From an uncultured Clostridia bacterium (lineage in GTDB: Bacteria > Bacillota > Clostridia > Christensenellales > CAG-314), in the NCBI GenBank assembly GCA_937875645.1, contig CALLXO010000127.1:1-10039 (forward strand): a DNA stretch of 10,039 bases, written 5' to 3'. Below, piece by piece: positions 1 through 6,512 of the stretch (the first letter of the stretch is position 1; every line of letters begins with the position of its first letter). The position numbers and the translations under genes were made by a program. The notes below the pieces were generated by a model. That model was not told the origin of the DNA. It saw only the letters and a list, made by a program, of their open reading frames with translations, and did not search any database.

Positions 1-30
1 GCCTGACCTGCTTGTACTTGTTGAGTTTGC

Positions 31-59
31 TTGACAAAAAAAACCAAAAGTGCTAATAT
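31..59 (+). promoter_or_regulatory. sigma-A promoter of rnpB
   Basis: A perfect -35 TTGACA (31-36) is followed after 17 bases by TAATAT (54-59), with an extended -10 TGC directly before it (51-53). The expected start of transcription, about 7 bases further on, falls at the first paired base of the RNase P RNA, as expected for a stable RNA gene with no leader. Confidence 0.88.
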
Positions 60-64
60 ATTTT

Positions 65-393
65 CGAGGCAGCCAGACGGTCGCGGTGGGGATATCCCAA
101 CGAGGAAAGTCCGAGCACCACAGGGCAGAGCGCCGGAGAAATCCCGGTGAAGGTGACTTTAAGGAAAGTGCAACAGAAATATACCGCCAAATCTATTAGG
201 TTGGTAAGGGTGGAAATGTGGGGTAAGAGCCCACAGACGTTTTGGTAACAACGCGTCCATGTAAACCCCGCTCGGTGCAAGAAAGGAGAATAAACGTTAG
301 CCCGACGTCTCGATATGTCGCTGGAGCTTTACGGAGACGTAAGGCGTAGATAGATGACCGTCCAATACAGAACTCGGCTTACAGACTGCGCTC
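65..393 (+). ncRNA. rnpB: RNase P RNA, bacterial type A (rnpB)
   Basis: This is the catalytic RNA of ribonuclease P, which removes 5' leaders from tRNA precursors together with the RnpA protein. The universally conserved blocks are present in order: GAGGAAAGTCC at 102-112, ACAGAAATATACCGCC at 173-188, GGTAAGGGTGGAAA from 203, GGTAAGAGCCCAC near 222-234, the TAGATAGATGACCG block near 347-360, and ACAGAACTCGGCTTA near 367-381. The ends pair as helix P1 (GAGGCAG at 66-72 with CTGCGCTC at 386-393, one bulge). The hairpin 326-345, eight pairs closed by a GAGA tetraloop just before the TAGATAGATGACC block, fits P18 of type A molecules rather than the Bacillus type B architecture. The length of about 330 nt is slightly short but normal for the class. 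End positions are inferred from P1 pairing. Confidence 0.97.
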
Positions 394-401
394 AAAAACA
401 T

Positions 402-438
402 GGCGTCGCACAAGGTAAAACCCTTGACGGCGCCTTTT
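402..438 (+). terminator. first rho-independent terminator of rnpB
   Basis: GGCGTCG (402-408) pairs with CGGCGCC (428-434) with one G-T wobble. Inside it CAAGG (411-415) pairs with CCTTG (422-426), with a small internal loop and a TAAAAC apex. Four T residues follow (435-438). It starts 9 bases after the RNase P P1 helix. The short T-run suggests incomplete termination, which fits a second terminator further down. Confidence 0.75.
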
Positions 439-517
439 GCAATTTAGTTAATTTATGAATTTTCTTTGTTTTACTATTAATTTTTAATAAAATCCATAAG
501 GCAAAGAGCTATGAAAG

Positions 518-543
518 AGAGCAGATGACTGCTCTTTTTTTTG
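518..543 (+). terminator. second, strong rho-independent terminator
   Basis: AGAGCAG (518-524) pairs perfectly with CTGCTCT (529-535) around an ATGA loop. The stem can be extended by A-T pairs, and the run of T residues continues to about 542. It lies about 85 bases after the first rnpB terminator, and no convincing gene lies between them. It most likely catches read-through from rnpB. Confidence 0.85.
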
Positions 544-635
544 CTTCGACTCCAAGAAAAGCGAAATAATTTGTTTTAGTTAACAAAAGAGCAGCTAAAA
601 TGCAAAGGGTTATCTTAAAAAAAAGCTAATCGCAA

Positions 636-641
636 TATAAT
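636..641 (+). promoter_or_regulatory. possible -10 element before the Panacea-domain gene
   Basis: A perfect TATAAT lies 15 bases upstream of the start codon, but the matching -35 position (TCTTAA, 613-618) is poor. The predicted transcript start (about 648) would fall inside the ribosome binding site AGAGG (647-651), so this could be a chance match in A+T-rich DNA. The rest of 543-656 shows only a short inverted repeat, TTTGTT/AACAAA, at 570-587, which could be an operator but may be chance. Confidence 0.3.
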
Positions 642-656
642 AATGCAGAGGTAGAT

Positions 657-1127
657 ATGCTATTGTCACCGTTAATTGTATGCAATGCTGTTATTTCGCG
701 AGCAAGCGAGGAAAATTTAAAAGATTTAACCCCGCTAAAGCTGCAAAAACTGCTTTATTTTATCAGCGGCCGCTATATTGCCGAAAGCGACGGCGCACCG
801 CTTTTTGCCGAAAATTTTGTTGCGTGGCAATTAGGTCCTGTGCTTACGTCCGTTTATTTCGAGTTTAAAGGTTTTGGCAGCGAAAGGATAACAAGATATT
901 CTTGCGATGCAAACGGTATCGTATATTTTCCCAATAGCAAATCAAAGATAAATGAATTGTTTTTTTCGGTAATGAACCGGCAGTTTAAAAAATACAAAAA
1001 GTTTTCGCCTTCAGAATTAAGCGCTCTCACGCATGCCGAGGGGTCGCCTTGGTTTACAACAAACTGCAACGGCGTTATCGAAAATCAGAAAATATACGAC
1101 TATTTTAAAGAGAATGTTGACAAATAA
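657..1127 (+). CDS. Panacea-domain (DUF4065/SocA-like) protein, probable antitoxin
   Basis: The product is a 156-residue soluble protein with no signal peptide or membrane segment. It carries the hallmarks of the Panacea domain: an N-terminal helix with LTPLKLQKLLYF (residues 24-35), AWQLGPV (56-62) followed by the Y-F-x-F-KGFG segment, a C-terminal LSALTHAEGSPWF (121-133), and a final helix with I-x-x-YF. Proteins of this family (SocA, GepA, PanA) act as antitoxins or proteolytic adaptors that neutralise very different toxins, and are often nearly the whole domain, as here. The ATG has AGAGG 5 bases upstream. The next gene lies 70 bases downstream on the same strand with no terminator between, so co-transcription is likely. 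The family call is firm; the antitoxin role rests on family knowledge and on the neighbour. A solitary or phage-derived Panacea protein remains possible. Confidence 0.82.
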   Translation: MLLSPLIVCNAVISRASEENLKDLTPLKLQKLLYFISGRYIAESDGAPLFAENFVAWQLGPVLTSVYFEFKGFGSERITRYSCDANGIVYFPNSKSKINELFFSVMNRQFKKYKKFSPSELSALTHAEGSPWFTTNCNGVIENQKIYDYFKENVDK

Positions 1128-1197
1128 TAAACATTACTGAATTAAAAATGTAAGGCAAAAAACTTTGAAAAATATTTTAACAAAAGGAAGCTATGCA

Positions 1198-1749
1198 ATG
1201 ATAACGGACAAAACTACTGCAACGGCAACAGAAAGTTATACCTCCATTGATACGCCCTTTAATAGCCTGCACGCTAAAAATAATGCCGGCGAAGCGTTAA
1301 AAAACGGCGTCTTCTCCGCAATTGAAAAGGAACAGCAGGTGATAGGCGTTGTGGGCGCACAAAAAAGAGATAAGCTTTATTCGTTGCTTTTGTCCGACTA
1401 CATAACTGAACTAAAAACAGATAAGTTAATTAACCGCAAACTTAAATATTTCACTTTTATTATTATGATGCTTGTTTTTTCGCTGCTTACTGTAGGACTT
1501 GTAGGCTTTGTTGCGTTTTTGTCCATTAAAGGTGTTGGCAACGACACTGCCGACATTGTTTTATCTGTATCTTGTTTTGCATCTATTATTACGGCGTTTG
1601 TAGGACTTCCTTCTATAATAACAAAACACCTTTTCCCCGAAAAAAGCGAAAACGACACAGTAAAAATTATGAGAGAACTTATTAAAAACGATATTGCCGT
1701 TCGTCAATCGCAAACAAAAATCGTTCCATCAAATAAACCTAAAAAATAG
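1198..1749 (+). CDS. small two-helix membrane protein, candidate toxin partner of the Panacea protein
   Basis: The protein has 183 residues from the ATG at 1198. That start is preferred because AAGGAAG (1184-1190) lies 7 bases upstream; a TTG at 1165 would add 11 residues. No characterised family is recognised. The N-terminal 75 or so residues are hydrophilic, with a Thr-rich start and a helix containing EKEQQVIGVVGAQKRDKL (43-60). Two hydrophobic helices follow (about 84-110 and 118-142), then a charged tail, KHLFPEKSENDTVKIMRELI (143-162), ending Lys-rich. Cytoplasmic head, membrane hairpin and cytoplasmic tail is the simplest topology. Some experimentally described Panacea antitoxins neutralise membrane-acting toxins, and this gene sits directly behind one such gene, which makes a toxin role plausible. 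This is inference from context; a membrane-anchored accessory protein is the alternative. Confidence 0.62.
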   Translation: MITDKTTATATESYTSIDTPFNSLHAKNNAGEALKNGVFSAIEKEQQVIGVVGAQKRDKLYSLLLSDYITELKTDKLINRKLKYFTFIIMMLVFSLLTVGLVGFVAFLSIKGVGNDTADIVLSVSCFASIITAFVGLPSIITKHLFPEKSENDTVKIMRELIKNDIAVRQSQTKIVPSNKPKK

Positions 1750-1823
1750 TAAAGTAACCATTTTTATCAAAGAGCATTTTAAATTGTCGTTTTTTTAATA
1801 GAAATTAAGATATTTTAATTATT

Positions 1824-1850
1824 TCAAACATTTTTCGCCTTTCAAACGTC
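1824..1850 (+). promoter_or_regulatory. candidate ECF-sigma promoter before the RsgI-like lipoprotein gene
   Basis: TCAAAC (1824-1829) followed by ATTTT resembles the TGAAAC -35 of Bacillus ECF promoters (SigM/SigW/SigX type). After exactly 17 bases comes CGTC (1847-1850), an ECF-type -10. Transcription would start roughly 30 bases before the start codon. The octamer TTTCAAAC occurs twice (1822-1829 and 1840-1847). An alternative sigma-A reading is TTGTCG (1784-1789) and TAAGAT (1806-1811), which is weaker in both boxes. The assignment is inferred from consensus only. Confidence 0.4.
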
Positions 1851-1887
1851 TTATTAGTAGAAAGATTTTTTTAAGGAGGATAAAAAA

Positions 1888-3264
1888 ATGAAACGTGTTT
1901 TAGGTATATTAACGGCAGTTTTGTTAATCTGTTTAATTGCGGTCTTTGCGACTGGGTGTGCGTATAATCCAAGCGACGATAATACGCTTACGTCACTATC
2001 TTATGTGACTTTTGATATAAACCCGTCTTTTGAAATTTTAGCAGACGAAGAGGACAAAGTTGTTTCCTGTGTTGCCATTAATGATGATGCAGACAGTGTA
2101 TTAAATGCTATTGAGGTCGAGCTTGTTGGCAAAAGCATTACAGAAGTGACAGCAATAATAATTGACGTATCTGCTCAACTTGGATTTTTGACGGAAGAAA
2201 ATCCTAACATAGCTATAGCGGTAATTAACGGTAATGGAGACTTGGAGGAGGAAGAGGCGTTGCACAAAGATATAGAAAATACTATTGACAAGGAGTCAAG
2301 AAAGGAAGACAGAGGTTATATCACTCATCGCAGGGGCTCAAACATAGGGCATAAATTAGCTTTAGAAGATATTAAAGCGGATCCGATGTATGCTGACAAC
2401 AAAATAGTGCAAAATTTAGGAGTGGGACAGTACCGCATTATTTGCGAAGTTATGGAAAACTGCGATATTACCTTTGAAGAGGCAATAGAAAAGTCAATGT
2501 CTGAGTTGATGAGTTTGTTAAAAGATGTGCGCAAAGATCAACAAGAAATGACAAAACAAGCAAGAAAACAAGCTAATGAACAGAGAAAGGAACAGAAAAG
2601 GCAGGAAAAGAAAAACCGTCAACATGAGAGTATTTCCGCTTATATAGAGGAAAATACTACAGACGTTGACGTTATTAATTACCTGTATACAGTTGAAGCA
2701 ATACAACAATTAAAAATCGCTCGTCAAAATTTGCAAATAGTAGAAGATGAGAAGTTAAATGTTTTGAGTGAGGAGGAAATTTTATCCCTAGCGCAGTCGT
2801 TGGGACTTTCGGTGGAAGAGTTTAATACATATTTTGAAGACCCTGCTAAAATAGAGTACAATGAAGTAATTGCGGTTATCGGCAAAATATATTTAGAACA
2901 AGAGGGTAGAGGATATGAAATAGAGGAAGAAGATTATGAACTGCTCATCGAAACATTAAGAGAAATAATAAAGGACAACAAAAAACGCATTGAAAATCAA
3001 ATTGTAATAATAGATTTAACAAGTGTATTTGCTCTGACAGAAAACATTGTTTTTTCCGATGGAGACACTTTACCCGCTCAACCGTCTGAAATTACTATGG
3101 AGTATATTAAAGATTTATCCGAATGTTTAGAAGAAATGGAAGAAGATTGTATAGAAAATATCTTGGATAAAGTGGAAGAGATTAATGAAGAGAATGAAAA
3201 ACAACTTAATTCAAAAGATAACGGTGAACAAAACAACGGACAGGGCGAAAGAAACAAAAAATAA
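1888..3264 (+). CDS. lipoprotein with RsgI-like extracytoplasmic domain
   Basis: The 458-residue protein begins with a lipoprotein signal peptide: KR, a hydrophobic stretch, then ATGC with the modified Cys at 24. It is therefore expected on the outer face of the membrane. Residues 38-75 match the start of the RsgI middle domain, with YVTFDINPSFEI, KVVSCVAINDDADSVL and then helix-strand units to about 135. In RsgI anti-sigma-I factors this domain self-cleaves between Asn and Pro of the NPS motif, here N45-P46. Residues 160-213 resemble the short helical repeat that follows in RsgI proteins (LGVGQYRIICEVME, then TFEEAIEKSMSEL). A Lys/Gln/Arg-rich probable coiled coil spans 212-248, then an acidic, unrecognised region and an Asn/Gln tail. 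There is no cytoplasmic sigma-binding domain, unlike true RsgI. AAGGAGG (1873-1879) sits 8 bases before the ATG. The sigma factor and second RsgI-like protein just downstream suggest a sensor or accessory role. Confidence 0.78.
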   Translation: MKRVLGILTAVLLICLIAVFATGCAYNPSDDNTLTSLSYVTFDINPSFEILADEEDKVVSCVAINDDADSVLNAIEVELVGKSITEVTAIIIDVSAQLGFLTEENPNIAIAVINGNGDLEEEEALHKDIENTIDKESRKEDRGYITHRRGSNIGHKLALEDIKADPMYADNKIVQNLGVGQYRIICEVMENCDITFEEAIEKSMSELMSLLKDVRKDQQEMTKQARKQANEQRKEQKRQEKKNRQHESISAYIEENTTDVDVINYLYTVEAIQQLKIARQNLQIVEDEKLNVLSEEEILSLAQSLGLSVEEFNTYFEDPAKIEYNEVIAVIGKIYLEQEGRGYEIEEEDYELLIETLREIIKDNKKRIENQIVIIDLTSVFALTENIVFSDGDTLPAQPSEITMEYIKDLSECLEEMEEDCIENILDKVEEINEENEKQLNSKDNGEQNNGQGERNKK

Positions 3265-3281
3265 CAATTACTCAAGACAAA

Positions 3282-3313
3282 AATTACACCCGCCAGTTTA
3301 AGCGGGTGTAATT
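3282..3313 (+). terminator. 12-bp perfect hairpin after the lipoprotein gene
   Basis: The arm 3282-3293 pairs perfectly with 3302-3313 (core ACACCCGC/GCGGGTGT) around an 8-base loop. Only a short T-run follows (TTTT at 3317-3320), so termination may be partial. The last two bases of the stem are the first two bases of the -35 box of the next promoter, so the hairpin separates the lipoprotein transcript from the sigma operon. Confidence 0.65.
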
Positions 3314-3339
3314 GACTTTTAATAGATATGCGGTATAAT
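3312..3339 (+). promoter_or_regulatory. sigma-A promoter of the sigma/anti-sigma operon
   Basis: TTGACT (3312-3317, five of six consensus bases) and a perfect TATAAT (3334-3339) are separated by 16 bases. Transcription would begin near 3346, giving a leader of about 30 bases. A housekeeping promoter means the sigma and anti-sigma proteins can be made without prior activation of the sigma factor. Confidence 0.8.
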
Positions 3340-3376
3340 TAACTTATTATTACAAAGGAACGTTTGACACTCAATT

Positions 3377-3922
3377 ATGCTAAAAAATCAATTGCAACTT
3401 GCTTTGCAAAAAATAGCGGCGGGGGATGCAAGCGCATTAGAAACGGTTTATCACCTTACATATAAAAAAGTTTATGCCCTATCTATTTGCATATTAAAAA
3501 ACCGTCAAGATGCCGCCGATGCAATGCAGGAGACTTATAAAAAAATATTATTAAACAACCGCTGCAATAATTATGTCAATCCCGAAGGCTGGATTGTCAC
3601 CATAGCCAAAAACTGTTGTTTTGATATGTTGCGGAAATATAAAAAGAATGTGCCCTACGAAGATTGCGAAAATTTACTCAGTACTGAAAGCAAAACAGAA
3701 GAAAAGGAAGAATGCTCAGAGATTATTGAAACTGCTTACAAGGTATTGAAGGAGGAAGAAAGATTAATATTATTTATGTATACAATGGGCGATATGAAAC
3801 ACCGCGACATAGCAACAGCTTTAAAAAAACCGTATGCTACAATTCGCTGGAAGTATGCGCAGGCAATTAAAAAACTACAACGGAAACTAAACAACGGGAG
3901 CGAAAAGGATGAAAAAGAATAG
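3377..3922 (+). CDS. ECF-type RNA polymerase sigma factor
   Basis: The 181-residue protein has the two-domain layout of extracytoplasmic-function sigma factors, which bring RNA polymerase to a small set of promoters when released by an anti-sigma protein. Region 2 covers about residues 15-90, including LYHLTYKKVYAL-like residues 24-35, DAADAMQETYKKIL and WIVTIAKNCCFDMLRKYKK, the usual region 2.4 end. Region 4 covers about 115-173: LKEEERLILFMYTMGDMKHRDIA, then the recognition helix with YATIRWKYAQAIKKLQRKL. Trp and Tyr replace the more usual Lys-Ser-Arg segment of the last helix. The ATG is fixed by an in-frame TGA at 3365. The only SD-like sequence, AAAGGAA (3354-3360), is 16 bases away, so initiation may be weak. 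The gene overlaps the next one by 14 bases, the typical sigma/anti-sigma coupling. It is not a SigI-family sigma, although its partner is RsgI-like. Confidence 0.9.
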   Translation: MLKNQLQLALQKIAAGDASALETVYHLTYKKVYALSICILKNRQDAADAMQETYKKILLNNRCNNYVNPEGWIVTIAKNCCFDMLRKYKKNVPYEDCENLLSTESKTEEKEECSEIIETAYKVLKEEERLILFMYTMGDMKHRDIATALKKPYATIRWKYAQAIKKLQRKLNNGSEKDEKE

Positions 3923-4970
3923 TCAAAACAGAATAGAAGAAGTTTTGCGTAAAGTAGGCAGCAACGCTCCGCAAATTGATATACAGTCCATTATTGATAA
4001 GCAGCCTAAGACTGAAAGAGAAAATGTTGTTTTTAAAAACGACTTGCTTTACAAAAGACAGAAAGAGCATAAAAATAAGGTAATATTAAATAAAAAACAA
4101 AAGGAAAAAGATAATTATGCTAAACAAAAAGTCCGACTTAAACCCATTTTGGCGTTGGCTATGGTGCTTTGTTTAATTGCTGTTATTGTTTTCCCTTTAA
4201 GTATTTCGTTGGTAAACTCTCTTAATACTTTGCTTTACATTGATGCAACAGATACTATAGTTTTTTCAGTTGACTATACCGGCAAGGTAAAAACAGCCGC
4301 AATTGTTTTTGATTTACAAAACTTTCAGTCTTTTGTTACTGCTGGCGCAAGGACATGTTCGGCAAATGCAGATTACACCGAAAGCGAAAGCGAAATCGTT
4401 TTTCCTGACCTAAAAAACCAAAAGGTAGAGGAAGCTGTCGCAAAAGCGGTAGATTATCTTACAAAAAAAGGCGGTATAAACGACGATGACGAGCTTATTA
4501 TAAGTACTGTTTGTAAAAACAACGATTATGCAAAAAAGATAGCGGACAGAGCTAAAAGGGGCGCAGAGCAAAAGGCGCAAGGCACCGTCATTGTAATGGC
4601 AGGCAACAATAAAAAATTAGAAAAAAATAATAATATGTCTCCGGCTAAACTAAAGTATTTAAACGAAGCTTTAACTTTGGAAACTGGTTATACCAAAGAG
4701 CAGTTGGAAAGTTTTTCGACAGGGTTTTTGCGTAAGCTTTGCGGTTATAGCGGAAATACCGACAATAAGGAAAACAAGGGCAATAACAATGGCAACGGAA
4801 ATAACAACGAAAATGGCGGCAACAACGGAAGCGATAAAGGCAATAGTGACAACAATAACAACGACGGCGACAACGGGGGCGACAAAGGAAATAGCAAAAA
4901 TGACGGAAGCGATAAAGCCAATAGTGACAACAATAACAATAGCGGCGATAACGGCAATGGCGGCAATTAA
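3909..4970 (+). CDS. single-pass membrane protein with divergent RsgI-like domain, probable anti-sigma factor
   Basis: The 353-residue protein has a basic cytoplasmic N-terminus (1-78), one membrane helix (about 79-101) and an extracytoplasmic remainder. The segment 108-142 follows the RsgI middle domain pattern (YID, IVFSVDYTGKVKTAAIVFDLQNFQSF). It is followed by DLKNQKVEEAVAKAVDYL and DDELIISTV (to about 201), then the RsgI-type helical repeat at 242-277 (MSPAKLKYLNEAL, YTKEQLESFSTGFL). Where self-cleaving RsgI proteins have Asn-Pro, this protein has T114-D115, so that cleavage route looks lost. The N-terminus lacks the usual RsgI_N and zinc anti-sigma motifs; RIEEVLRKVG and DIQSIID are probable helices and candidate sigma-binding elements. 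Residues 282-353 are almost only Asn, Gly, Asp, Lys and Ser. The start has GGGAG (3896-3900) 8 bases upstream and overlaps the sigma gene, so translation is probably coupled. The anti-sigma role is inferred from architecture and position. Confidence 0.78.
   Translation: MKKNSQNRIEEVLRKVGSNAPQIDIQSIIDKQPKTERENVVFKNDLLYKRQKEHKNKVILNKKQKEKDNYAKQKVRLKPILALAMVLCLIAVIVFPLSISLVNSLNTLLYIDATDTIVFSVDYTGKVKTAAIVFDLQNFQSFVTAGARTCSANADYTESESEIVFPDLKNQKVEEAVAKAVDYLTKKGGINDDDELIISTVCKNNDYAKKIADRAKRGAEQKAQGTVIVMAGNNKKLEKNNNMSPAKLKYLNEALTLETGYTKEQLESFSTGFLRKLCGYSGNTDNKENKGNNNGNGNNNENGGNNGSDKGNSDNNNNDGDNGGDKGNSKNDGSDKANSDNNNNSGDNGNGGN
4825..4939 (+). repeat. 78-base-period repeat in the Asn/Gly-rich tail
   Basis: A 37-base segment at 4825-4861 recurs at 4903-4939 with one mismatch (G to C, changing GSDKGNSD to GSDKANSD). 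The period is 78 bases, or 26 codons, so the frame is kept. It lies within a longer region of AAC/AAT, GGC/GGA, GAC/GAT and AGC codons (about 4752-4967). It probably arose by in-frame duplication and may vary in copy number between strains. Confidence 0.85.
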
Positions 4971-5066
4971 ATCACGTTATTAATATAAAAAACAATATTT
5001 TTCTTTTAAGTATTGCAAAAAAACAATATTTACATTAAGCTGTTGTCAGATATACTTGGAGAAAAT

Positions 5067-6407
5067 ATGAATAAGTTAAAAAGTAGCGAAATAATATCTA
5101 TTTGTTCCATTCTTGCCAGCATTTTGATAGTTGCAATTAAGGACGAAACTCCTTTAACTGCACAAATTATTATTTTATCATTATTTAGCGTTTTACTTGT
5201 AGGTTACGCAACATTTCTCATAATAAAAACAATAAAAAACAACCGCGGTGTGTCCAGTGCAGCAATCATAGCCAACGCAAAAAAATATACAAACAGACTA
5301 GTCAAACTTTCTAATGCCAATGCTCGGCAGTTGAAAAAGTTTGATTTTTTTAACGGTCAAAAAAAAATTGAAAGGCAAAATAACATAATAGCAAACAAAT
5401 GCAGGGGCAATATAGGTTTAAAAAGCGACAGTGCGCAAAAGCTTAAAGACAATCTCGACACTTTGATAAAACAATACACCGCAAAAAAATCTGCTAATTA
5501 CGGAGATTTAAACGCATTAATCAGCTACAACAAAATGGCAAAGGTCATGAGCGAAAGTACTTTAGAAAAAAACTACCGTATCTGCCGTAATATTATCAAA
5601 CGTATTTTTGATATGAACCGCATCTTGCTACTGGTAGAGCAACATCAAAACCGCATAAAATTAGGCAAGTATGTTGCTTATTTTACCAACAACGAAGAGG
5701 AGCAAATAAAAGCCTATCTTGACCTAATTGGGTGGTCGTATATTCTTATCGGCGACAATAAGCGTGGATTTAATGCCATTTTGACGGCAATTCACCTTAT
5801 TGAAAGTCGCATAGGAGAAGAATATGACGGTACGATACCAAAAACCGTTGATAAAAATTTATATTACCACTATCTGTTTTTAAAGGTGAGAGCATACCGT
5901 CACTTGGGCAGTACCTATTATACATACAAAAATATTGATGCTTTGTTTTACTGTCAAAAAGCGTTAAAAATTTTGGATACTATTGGCTTTAAGGAAGGCT
6001 TAAATGACGACGCTAAATTTGAAAGTATGCGTTGCGGCGTGCTAAACAATTTGTATTTGAGTTATTTTTACAAATTTGTGCGGGACAGCAGGCGAGGTAA
6101 AGGGGATATACAGTCGCTTAAAGATACCTTAGATAATGTAAAAAAGGATATTGATAGCATTTATTGCGCAAATAATAGCAACGACCAACATCGGTTGATA
6201 AAACTTTTGACGTTAAAATGTCAGCTGGAAAAAGCTTTGGATATAAGCGGAGCCAAAAAACTCGACTTAAAAGAGTTTGACGCAAATATGAGCAGTATCG
6301 AAAAGGTGCTAAACAAGAGTATCTATTTTGACGATGCTATGGAGGTTTATACCAATCAAAAAATACAACTGCTCTTTGAGGAAATTAAAGATATATTGAT
6401 AGAGTAA
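5067..6407 (+). CDS. membrane-anchored protein with TPR-like cytoplasmic domain, function unknown
   Basis: The protein has 446 residues from the ATG at 5067, chosen because TTGGAG (5056-5061) lies 5 bases upstream; a TTG at 5013 would add 18 residues without an SD. Two hydrophobic helices (about 8-26 and 33-54) form a membrane hairpin with a very short outside loop, so the other 390 residues are probably cytoplasmic. This part is basic and helical; segments such as YLDLIGWSYILIGDNKRGF, YYHYLFLKVRAYRHLGSTYY followed by ALFYCQKALKIL, and GVLNNLYLSYFYKF have the spacing of degenerate tetratricopeptide repeats. No catalytic motif is visible and no named family is recognised. It follows the anti-sigma gene by 96 bases with no terminator between, and the next terminator is behind it. 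It is therefore probably the third gene of the sigma operon and may scaffold or tune signalling. That role is inference. Confidence 0.68.
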   Translation: MNKLKSSEIISICSILASILIVAIKDETPLTAQIIILSLFSVLLVGYATFLIIKTIKNNRGVSSAAIIANAKKYTNRLVKLSNANARQLKKFDFFNGQKKIERQNNIIANKCRGNIGLKSDSAQKLKDNLDTLIKQYTAKKSANYGDLNALISYNKMAKVMSESTLEKNYRICRNIIKRIFDMNRILLLVEQHQNRIKLGKYVAYFTNNEEEQIKAYLDLIGWSYILIGDNKRGFNAILTAIHLIESRIGEEYDGTIPKTVDKNLYYHYLFLKVRAYRHLGSTYYTYKNIDALFYCQKALKILDTIGFKEGLNDDAKFESMRCGVLNNLYLSYFYKFVRDSRRGKGDIQSLKDTLDNVKKDIDSIYCANNSNDQHRLIKLLTLKCQLEKALDISGAKKLDLKEFDANMSSIEKVLNKSIYFDDAMEVYTNQKIQLLFEEIKDILIE

Positions 6408-6512
6408 TCAATGTTTTTTTGTGCAAATTAAATGTTTAAAACAATTTAAGGACAAAATTTTGTATTGTTAGATTAGAAAAAATACTATAAACCGCCGAAA
6501 CTTAACTTGATT

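Noticed and set aside
53..280. A 75-codon minus-strand reading frame at the left end
   Set aside because: It lies entirely within the rnpB promoter and RNase P RNA, has no ribosome binding site and is explained by the RNA gene.
3357..3361. GGAAC resembling an ECF -35 element just before the sigma gene
   Set aside because: The matching -10 would fall inside the coding region after the start codon, and a good sigma-A promoter already exists at 3312-3339.
4789..4983. Thr/Ala-rich alternative frame over the anti-sigma tail
   Set aside because: It is the shifted reading of the Asn/Gly codon repeat and has no independent start signal.
4987..5031. Repeated AAAAAACAATATTT before the TPR-like gene as a possible operator
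   Set aside because: It is a low-complexity A+T-rich direct repeat with no promoter near it; chance is a sufficient explanation.
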